From assembly GCF_018785315.1 (NCBI RefSeq), contig NZ_WQPN01000143.1:1-64000 (forward strand): DNA of 64,000 bases, read 5' to 3'. The stretch comes from Clostridium sp. MCC353 (GTDB taxonomy: Bacteria; Bacillota; Clostridia; Lachnospirales; Lachnospiraceae). Below the pieces are notes generated by a model, which was not told the DNA's origin, ran no database searches, and worked only from the letters and a program-made list of their open reading frames with translations. Below are positions 53,043 to 61,594 of this stretch, in pieces; position 1 is the first letter of the stretch; each line of letters starts with the position of its first letter. Made by a program: the position numbers and the translations under genes.

Positions 53043-54131
53043 CTATTTTACAACAGAAGTATCAATTCCCAATGTCGCTGCTGTTTCATCGTTGATCTTC
53101 AGCTCACATTTGTCAGCCGGAAGATAACCGATGGGGATCTCAGCCGGTGAAACGCCGTCCACCAGGATCTGAATGGCCTGCTGTCCTGCCAGGTATCCCA
53201 ACTGATAGTAATCAATTCCATATGTAGCTAAACCGCCTGCTTCTACCATGCCGCCTTCGCCGCAGATCACCGGAATGTTATTGTCATTGGCAACCATGCC
53301 TACGGTAGCCATACCTGCTGCGATTACGTTATCCGTTGGAGCATAAACCGCATCCACTTTGCCGATCATGGATTCCACAACGGTCTGGATTTCGTTTGAA
53401 TTGGAAACCGTATAGTCTTTATGTGCGATTCCGGCCGCATCCAGGGCTTCTCTCGCCATCTGGGCCTGAATCTCTGAGTTGGATTCTGCGGAACAGAACA
53501 GGATGCCCACTGTTTTAGCATCCGGAATCAGCTGCTGAAGCAGATCGATCTGCTCTTTTACCGGCGTCAAATCAGAAGTACCGGTAACATTGCCGCCAGG
53601 AGCTTTGTTATCCGCTACCAGACCTGATTCTGCCGGGTCTGTAACTGCAGTTAAAATAACAGGGATATCGGAAGTCAGTCCTGCAACGGTCTGAGCCGCA
53701 GGAGTTGCGATTGCCAGAATCAGGTCGCTGCCGTCATTGACAAGTTTTTCCGCGATGGTCTGGCAGTTGGACTGCTCGCCGGAAGCGTTCTGCTGGTCTG
53801 CCTCATATTTTACGCCGGCCTCGTCCAAAGCCGCGAAAAAGCCTTCGTTTGCGGAATCCAATGCCGCATGCTGTGTCAGCTGAAGCACGCCGATCTTAAA
53901 TGTCTGATCTGTGGCTGCCGCTTCTTTCGGTGCATCTGTTTTGCTTTCCTCTGCCTTTGTCTCTTCTTTTGCCGCCTCGGTTTTGGCTTCTGATGCTTCT
54001 GTGGCTGCCGCAGTCGTGGCTGCTGTCTCCGCTTTGGTGCTGTCAGCCGCTTTACCGCCGCCACAGGCTGTCATGGAAAGAGCCAGCACGCCGGCAAGGA
54101 CAAGTGATAATACTTTTGATGTTTTTCTCAT
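53043..54131 (-). CDS. ABC transporter substrate-binding lipoprotein (TrpX-like)
   Basis: This 362-residue lipoprotein has a signal peptide with lipobox MTAC (Cys about 23), an Ala/Glu/Lys/Thr linker to about residue 75 and an ABC_sub_bind (pfam04392-type) fold. Typical segments are FKIGVLQLTQHAALD, ILAIATPAAQTVAG, PVILTAVTDPAESGLV, GNVTGTSDLTPVKEQ and GILFCSAESNSE. It delivers substrate to the downstream permease/ATPase. A consensus promoter and a 10-bp palindromic operator-like site lie upstream. Confidence 0.9.
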   Translation of the reverse strand: MRKTSKVLSLVLAGVLALSMTACGGGKAADSTKAETAATTAAATEASEAKTEAAKEETKAEESKTDAPKEAAATDQTFKIGVLQLTQHAALDSANEGFFAALDEAGVKYEADQQNASGEQSNCQTIAEKLVNDGSDLILAIATPAAQTVAGLTSDIPVILTAVTDPAESGLVADNKAPGGNVTGTSDLTPVKEQIDLLQQLIPDAKTVGILFCSAESNSEIQAQMAREALDAAGIAHKDYTVSNSNEIQTVVESMIGKVDAVYAPTDNVIAAGMATVGMVANDNNIPVICGEGGMVEAGGLATYGIDYYQLGYLAGQQAIQILVDGVSPAEIPIGYLPADKCELKINDETAATLGIDTSVVK

Positions 54132-54205
54132 AATACAACTCTCCTCTTTTAATACAAATTCGTTCTCATTTATTCAATCCGCTGCTGAATATTGAACTAA
54201 TTGGT

Positions 54206-54267
54206 ATCATACTACAAAAATTTGCCGCAGTCAATTTCATTGCGTTAAATTCCTATAAATTTAACGC
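54206..54267 (-). promoter_or_regulatory. Promoter and palindromic site of the TrpX-like operon
   Basis: On the minus strand TTGACT (54229-54234) and TATGAT (54206-54211) are 17 bases apart. Seven bases upstream of the -35 lies GCGTTAAATT-N6-AATTTAACGC (54242-54267), a perfect 10-bp inverted repeat, a candidate site for an unidentified regulator. Confidence 0.75.
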
Positions 54268-54429
54268 GATAAAGTATTTTTCATGGAACAGGGGGGCCGG
54301 AAATTGCCCAATCCGCTTTTAATAAGATTGAATCTATATAGGATATAATCTATATTGTATTTGTAAAATAGATCATTACGAATTATAATAACTGATGTAA
54401 AACATCTGTTTACATATTAAATGAACCAG

Positions 54430-54492
54430 AACTGCTATCACCGATAAATCTGATTTACTGCCAATTAATTAATTTTATACCTGATAGCAGTT
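54430..54492 (+). promoter_or_regulatory. citX promoter with inverted AACTGCTATCA / TGATAGCAGTT pair
   Basis: A TATACC -10 (54476-54481) runs into TGATAGCAGTT (54482-54492). The exact reverse complement AACTGCTATCA lies at 54430-54440, with centres 52 bp apart (about five helical turns). The downstream copy with its -10 and following TTTCAGGA matches the citC upstream region, so a shared regulator site is likely. Confidence 0.6.
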
Positions 54493-54522
54493 TGTGTTTC
54501 ATTTCAGGACAAGGAGAATCTT

Positions 54523-55032
54523 ATGGAAGAAGTAACCCTAACCGAAATGCTGGATGCCAGGGAACGGAGGGTATCCATTCAAAATCATCTTCTCACCCGG
54601 CACAGCCTGCCTCTGATCTGCCTGACCCTTAATATTCCGGGACCTGTAAAAGTTTTTTCACAAATACCGGATGCCTATGAAGAAGGATGCAGACGCATCC
54701 GTTCCCTGTTAACCCAACACCAATTTCCAGTTATAGACTTTATTGAAACAAAAGATAAAACAGGCTATGAAGCTTTTTTTTCGGTGGATGCGAAAGCCTC
54801 CGACATAAAAAAAGCTATGGTTTCCATTGAAGATCAGGACCGGCTGGGCCGGCTTTTTGATATTGATGTGATTGGAGAAAACGGCATGAAATTGTCCAGA
54901 GAAGAGTTTGGCCTGCCGCCACGGCTCTGCCTGCTCTGCGGCCGTCCGGCCCATGAATGCAGCCGCAGCCGCGCCCATTCCGTGCCTGAACTGATCGAAC
55001 AGATTCAAAAAATACTGAATGAAAGGCTGTAA
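54523..55032 (+). CDS. citX: Apo-citrate lyase phosphoribosyl-dephospho-CoA transferase
   Basis: CitX (169 residues) attaches the triphosphoribosyl-dephospho-CoA group to the CitD serine. Family features are LPLICLTLNIPGPVK, the Gly-Leu-Pro-Pro-Arg-x-Cys motif (FGLPPRLCLLCG) and HECSRSRAHS. The ribosome binding site AAGGAG is good. It is 3 bases upstream of citG, whose product supplies the substrate. Confidence 0.94.
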   Translation: MEEVTLTEMLDARERRVSIQNHLLTRHSLPLICLTLNIPGPVKVFSQIPDAYEEGCRRIRSLLTQHQFPVIDFIETKDKTGYEAFFSVDAKASDIKKAMVSIEDQDRLGRLFDIDVIGENGMKLSREEFGLPPRLCLLCGRPAHECSRSRAHSVPELIEQIQKILNERL

Positions 55033-55035
55033 TCC

Positions 55036-55893
55036 ATGACACCTGTCCTCACCTGCATCGAAACCGCCGCCTTCAAAGCACTTTTGGGCGAAGTCGGAGC
55101 CACGCCCAAACCGGGCCTGGTGGACAAACATGACAGCGGCGCCCATAAAGATATGTGCTACCATACCTTTGAACTCAGCACCCAGGCCGTGGTTCCCTAT
55201 ATCACAGAGATGGCCCGGGCCGGACTGATGTGGAAGGGGTCCCTTTCTGAACTGTTTCACCATATCCGCCCATTGGGCGTAAATGCCGAAGAGGCCATGT
55301 TCTCCGCCACGGGTGGCGTCAATACCCATAAGGGAATCATTTTTTCCATGGGCATCATAGCGGCGGCTGCCGGTTTTTATTACGCTGGGAATAAGAAATT
55401 CGATTCCCAGGCCATTCTGCTGTCCTGCCGCCCCATGACTTATGAAACGCTGGAACAGGATTTTAAGCGGATAGACCCTGATACCCCCAAAACCCATGGA
55501 GAAAAATTGTATGTCCGCTACGGCTGTAAAGGAATACGCGGCGAAGCGCAGAACGGCTTTCCGGCGGTCCGCACCATTGGCCTCCCCTGTATGCGCCGTT
55601 GGATGAAGGAAGAGACTGACAGCAATCTGGCGTACATCCAGGTTTTAATGACCCTCATGTCCCGGGTGGAGGACACCAATATCCTGACCCGGTCGGACCC
55701 TGAAACCCTTTCATTTGTCAAAGAGGAAGCCGCCCGGATTTTGGAGATGGGCGGCGCATTTACGGAAGAAGGACTTTCAGAAATAAGAATCTTGAATCAG
55801 ATTTTTGTAGAAAAAAACATCAGTCCCGGCGGATGTGCGGATCTCTTAGCCATTACCATTTTCTTATGGCTTTTGGAACAATATCAATATTAA
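55036..55893 (+). CDS. citG: Triphosphoribosyl-dephospho-CoA synthase
   Basis: CitG (285 residues) joins ATP and dephospho-CoA to make the citrate lyase prosthetic-group precursor. Conserved segments are GATPKPGLVDKHDSGAHKDM, FSATGGVNTHKGIIFSMG, GIRGEAQNGFP and SPGGCADLLAITIF. It forms a two-gene unit with citX. Genes for the lyase subunits and CitC are at three other places in the window. Confidence 0.95.
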   Translation: MTPVLTCIETAAFKALLGEVGATPKPGLVDKHDSGAHKDMCYHTFELSTQAVVPYITEMARAGLMWKGSLSELFHHIRPLGVNAEEAMFSATGGVNTHKGIIFSMGIIAAAAGFYYAGNKKFDSQAILLSCRPMTYETLEQDFKRIDPDTPKTHGEKLYVRYGCKGIRGEAQNGFPAVRTIGLPCMRRWMKEETDSNLAYIQVLMTLMSRVEDTNILTRSDPETLSFVKEEAARILEMGGAFTEEGLSEIRILNQIFVEKNISPGGCADLLAITIFLWLLEQYQY

Positions 55894-55958
55894 ATAAATC
55901 CCCTGCATCCTGCTGCAAAGACGGCTGAAAGCGCAGCAAAACACAGAGGATTTAATGG

Positions 55959-55987
55959 GCAGACGGCAATCTGTAACCGCCGTCTGC
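55959..55987 (+). terminator. Hairpin between citG and the PsiE-like gene
   Basis: GCAGACGGC / GCCGTCTGC is a perfect 9-bp stem with an 11-base loop and no T run behind it. It sits 20 bases before the next start codon, so it could be a weak terminator or a leader structure of the next gene. Confidence 0.45.
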
Positions 55988-56006
55988 GGCAGAATGAGAG
56001 GATATC

Positions 56007-56408
56007 ATGAAACCTTCACAAGATCATAAAATATCAAAACTGCATCACCTTATCTTTCATACAGCCCAGTATTTTGAAGTTCTGATCGCAATCGCTGTTA
56101 TCATCGGGCTCATCATCACATTGACAACCATTCCCCGTGAGATACTGACCCTTTACACAGGCGGTGCATTCAATAATTTTCTCAAAGCCACATTTAATAT
56201 CATCATCGGAATCGAGCTGTTAAAAATGCTTTGCCGCCACGATCTGGACTCCGTGGTAGAAGTGCTGTTATTTGCCGTAGCCAGAAGCATCATCGTGGAA
56301 CACATGCCGATTTTTGAAACCCTGCTGGGGATTTTGGCAATTGCAATCCTGTTTTTGATCCGCAAATTCCTCTTTGTGTCCGCGCTTGATAAGGCGGACG
56401 GTGGTTGA
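56007..56408 (+). CDS. PsiE-like small membrane protein
   Basis: This 133-residue integral membrane protein has four hydrophobic segments and resembles the phosphate-starvation-inducible PsiE family. Typical are FEVLIAIAVIIGLIITL, IGIELLKMLCRHDLDSVVEV and the conserved VARSIIVEH near residue 92. Function of the family is not established. The ribosome binding site AGAGGA is near. No Pho-box-like repeat was seen upstream. Confidence 0.75.
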   Translation: MKPSQDHKISKLHHLIFHTAQYFEVLIAIAVIIGLIITLTTIPREILTLYTGGAFNNFLKATFNIIIGIELLKMLCRHDLDSVVEVLLFAVARSIIVEHMPIFETLLGILAIAILFLIRKFLFVSALDKADGG

Positions 56409-56431
56409 TTTGATGCACTTCCCTCCCCCTC

Positions 56432-57388
56432 TCAGCATATCCTGTGTTCGGGGAGTTTTCCGCTCAACACATCTATAACGGCCTTTGCCGCCATCCTGCC
56501 TGTCCGGGCATTGGCTTCCCGGGACATGCCGCCCATATGAGAGGTACAGATGAATTTTGTCTCGTCCAAATTCAGCAGGGGATGGTCATGAGGGACCGGT
56601 TCCTGCTCAAACACATCTACAGCCGCACCTTTGATCGTTCCGTTTATCAGGGCCTCATAAAGGGCCTGTTCATCTACAATTCCCCCTCTGGATGTATTTA
56701 TGAGAACCGCTTCCCTTTTCATTTTATTAATTTCCGCCCTTCCGATACTGTGGCAGGCCGCAGATGTAAGGGGCAGGTGAAGGGACAGAATATCCGCACT
56801 TTGAATAACCTGGTCCTTTTCACAAAGAGCAACCTGAAGCCCTTTTGCTTCTGCCGTGTCAGCATATGGGTCATAGGCTATAATCCGGCAGTCAAATGCC
56901 TGAAGCAGACGGCTCAGGCGCTTTGCAATCGTACCGAAACCGATCAGTCCAATGGTCTTTCCTTTTATTTCACTGACCGCGTCCTTTTTCCACTCCCCAT
57001 CTTTCACCAAGGAATTACATGCCGGTATGTTCTTGTACAAAGCCAGGATCAGCGCCAGAGTGTGCTCCGCAACGGCATCCGCGTTGGCTCCGGGAGTGTT
57101 CGTACCTATAATCTTCCGCTCACGCAGGTATTCTATGGGAAGGTTATCCGTTCCGGTTCCAAACCGTGACATCACCTTTAAATTCGGCAGACGGCTCACC
57201 ATCTCCGGCGTCCATGTCTCCGAGCCGCATATCACTCCTTCGATCCCTCCGTATTGAGACTGGAAATCAGAAAGCTGAAAGGGAAGCCTGCTGTTAAAAA
57301 TCAGGGAAAATCCCTGTTCCTTCATCATGTCCACAGCGTCTCTGCACTGCGTTTCAAAAATAACCATGGGCAATAAAATATACTTCAT
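56432..57388 (-). CDS. D-2-hydroxyacid dehydrogenase, phosphoglycerate-dehydrogenase-like
   Basis: This 318-residue NAD-dependent dehydrogenase has the Rossmann motif GLIGFGTIAKRLSRLL and the catalytic triad: Arg in NTSRGGIVDE, Glu in DVFEQEPVP and His in CTSHMGG. It lacks the C-terminal ACT regulatory domain of serA enzymes, so it is a catabolic or specialised member. It is the last gene of the carbohydrate ABC transporter operon, right after a DapA-family lyase. The pair probably processes a 2-keto acid derived from the imported sugar. Confidence 0.87.
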   Translation of the reverse strand: MKYILLPMVIFETQCRDAVDMMKEQGFSLIFNSRLPFQLSDFQSQYGGIEGVICGSETWTPEMVSRLPNLKVMSRFGTGTDNLPIEYLRERKIIGTNTPGANADAVAEHTLALILALYKNIPACNSLVKDGEWKKDAVSEIKGKTIGLIGFGTIAKRLSRLLQAFDCRIIAYDPYADTAEAKGLQVALCEKDQVIQSADILSLHLPLTSAACHSIGRAEINKMKREAVLINTSRGGIVDEQALYEALINGTIKGAAVDVFEQEPVPHDHPLLNLDETKFICTSHMGGMSREANARTGRMAAKAVIDVLSGKLPEHRIC

Positions 57389-57403
57389 TTTCCCGTCCTC
57401 CGG

Positions 57404-58306
57404 TCAGGGCAGCAAAGTCTGGTCTTTTAACACCTGCTGCACCATCTCTTTCTGTTCCCCGTTCATAGGCGCCAAAGGCGAAGAAACATAGGGCTGCCCC
57501 AGGCCATAGAGTTCCAGAAGATATTTCATAACAGTCACCCAGGACGGACCTTTTCCAAGGCATTTCCGAACCCGGTTGATCTTTTTCTGCAGTCCGTAAG
57601 CGTCCTCTGCTCTCCCCTCTCTGCACGCCTTAAACTGATCCGCAAACAGCTCCGGGAAGAAATTAGCCAGGCCCGGTATGCATCCCTGGGCTCCGCACAT
57701 CAGGCTCACAAAACAGAGTTCTTCTGCTCCATTGAAAACACTGATATCACGGTCTTCCAGCAAAATGATAGTCTCCTGAAGCTGCTGCCAGTCCGCACAG
57801 CTGTCCTTATAAACCACTATTTTTTCATTATCCGCCAGCCTTGCAATTGTCTGCGGAAGGATGTTCACGTGGGTTGTATTGGGGATGTTGTAAACTGCAA
57901 TCTCAATTTCACTCTCCCTGCAGATCTTTTCGTAATGGCGCAGAATCTCGTCCTGACCGAAATTCTTTATGTAAAATGTTGGTGTACATACGGCCAATTT
58001 CCCACCCATGGCCTCAATTTTCTTAATCTTCTCAATGGAACGCCCGGTCGAGGAATCTATGGCTCCGCAGAACACATCCACCTGTCCGGCCGCCTCATCC
58101 AGCGCAGTCCTTGCGGCAGCTTCCCATACCGAATCGGAGACCCTCATGGCCTCCCCTGACGTTCCCCCAACAAATACGCCCGACACACCGCCGTTTATGC
58201 AAAACCGGATCAGCCTGCGCAGAGCCTGTTCGTCCAGCGTTTCATCCGCGTTCAGCGGCGTCACTAACGGAGGTATAATCCCTTTATACCGTTCTTTATT
58301 ATTCAT
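57404..58306 (-). CDS. DapA/NanA-family lyase
   Basis: This TIM-barrel class I aldolase (300 residues) has FVGGTSGEAMRVS (substrate carboxylate site), the catalytic Tyr in AVYNIPNTTHV and Schiff-base Lys in VVYKDSCAD. The family includes dihydrodipicolinate synthase, N-acetylneuraminate lyase and 2-keto-3-deoxy-sugar-acid aldolases. Transporter context favours a catabolic aldolase over lysine synthesis. The start at 58306 has AAGGAGAAGG just before it; the ATG at 58351 is inside the upstream permease gene. Confidence 0.88.
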   Translation of the reverse strand: MNNKERYKGIIPPLVTPLNADETLDEQALRRLIRFCINGGVSGVFVGGTSGEAMRVSDSVWEAAARTALDEAAGQVDVFCGAIDSSTGRSIEKIKKIEAMGGKLAVCTPTFYIKNFGQDEILRHYEKICRESEIEIAVYNIPNTTHVNILPQTIARLADNEKIVVYKDSCADWQQLQETIILLEDRDISVFNGAEELCFVSLMCGAQGCIPGLANFFPELFADQFKACREGRAEDAYGLQKKINRVRKCLGKGPSWVTVMKYLLELYGLGQPYVSSPLAPMNGEQKEMVQQVLKDQTLLP

Positions 58307-58347
58307 ATCCTTCTCCTTTTCATTCCTTTCATTTATCCTGCCGGCGC

Positions 58348-59196
58348 TCATCCCTTTACCGCTCCTGCCGTCACTCCTGAAGTAAAATACCTCTGGAAGA
58401 TGACGAATATCGTCAGAAGCGGGATGGCCGTGACCGCTGCCCCTGCAAATTTCAGCCCGAAATCGATGTTAAATGGGTCGTCAAACAATCCCGCAATTCC
58501 CACAGGCAGGGTATAGGTCTTCTCTCCGGCCGCCATAACAAACTGCCACAGGTAACTGTTCCACACACGGATAAAACTTAAAATCCCCAGCGCTCCAATT
58601 CCCGGTTTCGACAGAGGCAGGCCGAAATAGATGAAAAACCTGATTTTATCACATCCGTCCATCTCCGTCGATTCTCCGATTTCATTGGGAATCCCATCAT
58701 AAAACTGTGTCAGCAGATACACCCCAAAAGGCATGGCGATATCAGGAAAAATCAATGCCTTTAAACTGCCGATCCAGCCGAAATCCACCATCATCTGGTA
58801 AAGGGGCAGAAGATAGACTTCCTTGGGGAGTATGAGTCCCGCTATTACAAAGGAAAAAATCCATCGTTTTCCGGCAAAATTGATTTTAGACAGGGCATAT
58901 CCCGCTGACGACGACACCATTATGATACCTGCTGTGGTCACCACGGATACAAACACGCTGTTAAACACCCATCTGAGCGCCGGATTTTCAACGAAAATAT
59001 TCCGGTAATTCATCATAGTCACCCTGGACGGTACCCAGTCCGGCGGAATCTTCATGATATCCGCCGAGTATTTTACTGAGCCGGAAAACAGCCAGTAAAT
59101 GGGAAACAGGGACAGGATGCACATAATGACGATACAGAAGTTCAATATAAAATCCGCCGGCTGCATTTTCCGCATTCTTATCTTTTTCACCCTCAT
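58348..59196 (-). CDS. Carbohydrate ABC transporter permease (MalG-like)
   Basis: This 282-residue CUT1 permease has six membrane segments and the EAA loop (GESTEMDGCDKIRFFIYFGLPLSKPGI, seen as STEMDGCDKIRFF and GLPLSKPGIG) that contacts the ATPase. No ATPase gene is in the operon, so a shared MsiK-type ATPase from elsewhere is likely. GGGGAGG abuts the ATG at 59196; the GTG two codons later (59190) has better spacing. Confidence 0.92.
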   Translation of the reverse strand: MRVKKIRMRKMQPADFILNFCIVIMCILSLFPIYWLFSGSVKYSADIMKIPPDWVPSRVTMMNYRNIFVENPALRWVFNSVFVSVVTTAGIIMVSSSAGYALSKINFAGKRWIFSFVIAGLILPKEVYLLPLYQMMVDFGWIGSLKALIFPDIAMPFGVYLLTQFYDGIPNEIGESTEMDGCDKIRFFIYFGLPLSKPGIGALGILSFIRVWNSYLWQFVMAAGEKTYTLPVGIAGLFDDPFNIDFGLKFAGAAVTAIPLLTIFVIFQRYFTSGVTAGAVKG

Positions 59197-59205
59197 CCTC
59201 CCCTT

Positions 59206-60075
59206 CTATCGTTCAATCCTGACAGCCTTAAACTGCAGAATCACAAGAACCAGCGTGAACAGGAACATAAAGATCCCCAGAGCCGACGCAGTACCGAAAT
59301 TTCCATAAAGGAATCCCTGCTGGTACAGAAGATACATCATCGTTGTAGAGGAATAGTTGGGCCCTCCGTTGGTGAGAAGCTGGATTACCACAAATACCCT
59401 CAATACCGCCGCAGTCTGTGTGATGAACAAAAACAGGGATGTGGGCTTGGACAAAGGGATTAAAAGATAACGGAACAAATGCCACCGGTTTCCTCCGTCC
59501 AGCTCCAGCGCTTCGATCAGATCCCTGGATATACCGATCATATTAGCCACATACAGCACCACACACTGCCCCACATTCATGGTAAACAATATGACCACCA
59601 GTATGACGAATGTCCACCTGGCATCCCCTAGCAGGTTAACCGGTTCCATTCCGGCCTTGTCATAAAAGTACCTCAGAAGCCCGCTCTGGGGATCCAGCAT
59701 AAACCTCCATATAATTGTCATTACCACCATGGAAGCCACTACGGGGAGGTAAAGGCATATCCTGACAAAAGACACGTATCGCGGACTTTTGTCAAAAATA
59801 CTCCCTGAAATCAGCATGCCGAATACGATCAGCATGGGAACCACAATAAATACAAACAGCAGACTGTTTTTAATGGACAGAAGATAGAGATCATCTCCCA
59901 GCACGCCTTTGTAATTTTCCAGCCCCACAAATTCCATTCCGCCGAACCTGAAATCATAGAAACTGTTATAAACTCCCTTTATCATGGGATACAGCATGAA
60001 AACTGCGGCAAACAGAATGAAAGGAGCCGTAAACAGAAAACCGTACAGGTTATCTTTTTTGGACCGTTTTGACAA
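59206..60075 (-). CDS. Carbohydrate ABC transporter permease (MalF-like)
   Basis: This 289-residue CUT1 permease has six membrane segments and the EAA loop (LIEALELDGGNRWHLFRYLLIPL, seen as IEALELDGGNRWHLF). The start codon is TTG, with GGGGAGG 8 bases before it. It forms the transmembrane pore with the MalG-like partner encoded next. Confidence 0.92.
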   Translation of the reverse strand: MSKRSKKDNLYGFLFTAPFILFAAVFMLYPMIKGVYNSFYDFRFGGMEFVGLENYKGVLGDDLYLLSIKNSLLFVFIVVPMLIVFGMLISGSIFDKSPRYVSFVRICLYLPVVASMVVMTIIWRFMLDPQSGLLRYFYDKAGMEPVNLLGDARWTFVILVVILFTMNVGQCVVLYVANMIGISRDLIEALELDGGNRWHLFRYLLIPLSKPTSLFLFITQTAAVLRVFVVIQLLTNGGPNYSSTTMMYLLYQQGFLYGNFGTASALGIFMFLFTLVLVILQFKAVRIER

Positions 60076-60101
60076 TTTAGTACCTCCCCTTATTCAAGCA
60101 G

Positions 60102-61562
60102 CTATTTACCTGATACGACAGAACGTTTTGTATATTCTTCAATCACCTTATTGGATCTCTGGTCAAATTCTTTTAACGCGTCCTCACTGGACTTTTCACC
60201 GGATATGCGGCTTTGGATAGCAGGGAACAAAAAGGCCCTGGTTTCCACATAGCCCGGCACACCGCCTGTAAAGTCATAAACAAACTGATCGACTTTGGCA
60301 TACTGGCCATATAGCGGGTTGCTGTCCCCTTCTTTTTCAGAAATAGAAGGCACTACGGGGATGCCGCATGTATTAAATGAGGTGAGAACCGTGTCTTTAT
60401 TTTTAACCATCCATGAGAGAAAATCTTTGGCCGCTCTCTGCTGGTCTTCATCCACATTCATTAACATGGCCCCGTAAATATAGGATGCTATGGTTGAAGT
60501 ATCTTTTCCATCCTCTTTTTTCGGTATTGTAGCGATTCTCACATCGAACTTATCCAGATTTCCCGCTTCAAAATCGCTGTGAATGGATGCGTAATTGGTA
60601 TACTGCCCGAAACAGACGCCTACCTTCTGGTTTTTAAAATCGCCCATGCATTCGGTGGAGAGCTTCGTAACCACATCGGAGTTGGTATAACCCTTCTGAT
60701 ACCATTCATACAGTTTATCCAGCGCTTTGATAGTATTTTCATCGCTGCCTGCCACCGCTTTCCCATCTTCAAATACGGTTCCTCCATACATTCTAAGGAA
60801 ACTGTTATTATGGGTATCCGCCTGATTGTTTCCTGCAAACAGGGCCATTGGATATTTCTCCGTTCCCGCAACATATGTTTTCAGCGCCGGAAGGATTTCA
60901 TTCTCATATTCATCCAGCGTCCAGGTGGCGATCTCCGTCTCATCATCGCTCAAAAAACGCTCCAGACCGGCGGCTCTGAACATATCCGCATTATAGAGAA
61001 GGCCAAAATAAGACTGGAACAAAGGAAACATGTAATTTTCCCCATTGATTATGGATGGTTCCAGGCTGCTCTTTAAGATATCGTCTCCCATAAGCCTCAC
61101 TTCCTCTGTGACCGGCAGAATGCTTCCCTGGTGAACCTCGTCCATACAGGTGAAGGATGCTACAAATAACAGGGACGGCAGGGTCTTGGACTGCTTTGCC
61201 AGCGCCAGTTTCTGGGCCCGGTCTGATCCGGGGAATTTTTCAAAATTGATCTTGTACTGTGGGTACTCGCTGGTAAAAGCCTCAATCGCATCCGTAAATA
61301 CCGATTCATCTACCAGAAAATCCGTCCAAAATGTGGTTTCGACTGTTTTTGCTTCCGTGATCCCTCCGGCTGATGAAGATTCCGCAGGTTTTGCTGCTCC
61401 GGCATTTTCTGTCTTTGCGGCTTCCTGTTTGGGTGTTTCCGCTTTTGCCGCTTCTGTTTTCCCTGCCTCTGTTTTTCCGGTGTTTCCGCCGGAACAAGCC
61501 GCCAATGACACGCTTATGGCCAGCCCCAATAAAAACGCAGATACTTTTTTCATCTTTCTCAT
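60102..61562 (-). CDS. Extracellular carbohydrate-binding lipoprotein
   Basis: This 486-residue family 1 solute-binding protein has a lipobox LAAC (Cys about 23), an Ala/Glu/Lys/Thr linker with repeated KTEA-type units to about residue 70, then the binding fold (ETTFWTDFLVDESVF, EYPQYKINFEKFPGSD, ASFTCMDEVHQG). It is the substrate receptor for the two downstream permeases. The sugar is not identifiable; downstream aldolase and dehydrogenase genes point to an acidic or aminosugar-type substrate. Confidence 0.88.
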   Translation of the reverse strand: MRKMKKVSAFLLGLAISVSLAACSGGNTGKTEAGKTEAAKAETPKQEAAKTENAGAAKPAESSSAGGITEAKTVETTFWTDFLVDESVFTDAIEAFTSEYPQYKINFEKFPGSDRAQKLALAKQSKTLPSLLFVASFTCMDEVHQGSILPVTEEVRLMGDDILKSSLEPSIINGENYMFPLFQSYFGLLYNADMFRAAGLERFLSDDETEIATWTLDEYENEILPALKTYVAGTEKYPMALFAGNNQADTHNNSFLRMYGGTVFEDGKAVAGSDENTIKALDKLYEWYQKGYTNSDVVTKLSTECMGDFKNQKVGVCFGQYTNYASIHSDFEAGNLDKFDVRIATIPKKEDGKDTSTIASYIYGAMLMNVDEDQQRAAKDFLSWMVKNKDTVLTSFNTCGIPVVPSISEKEGDSNPLYGQYAKVDQFVYDFTGGVPGYVETRAFLFPAIQSRISGEKSSEDALKEFDQRSNKVIEEYTKRSVVSGK

Positions 61563-61594
61563 ATTCTTCTCCTTTTGGCAATTCTGCCTGAAAC

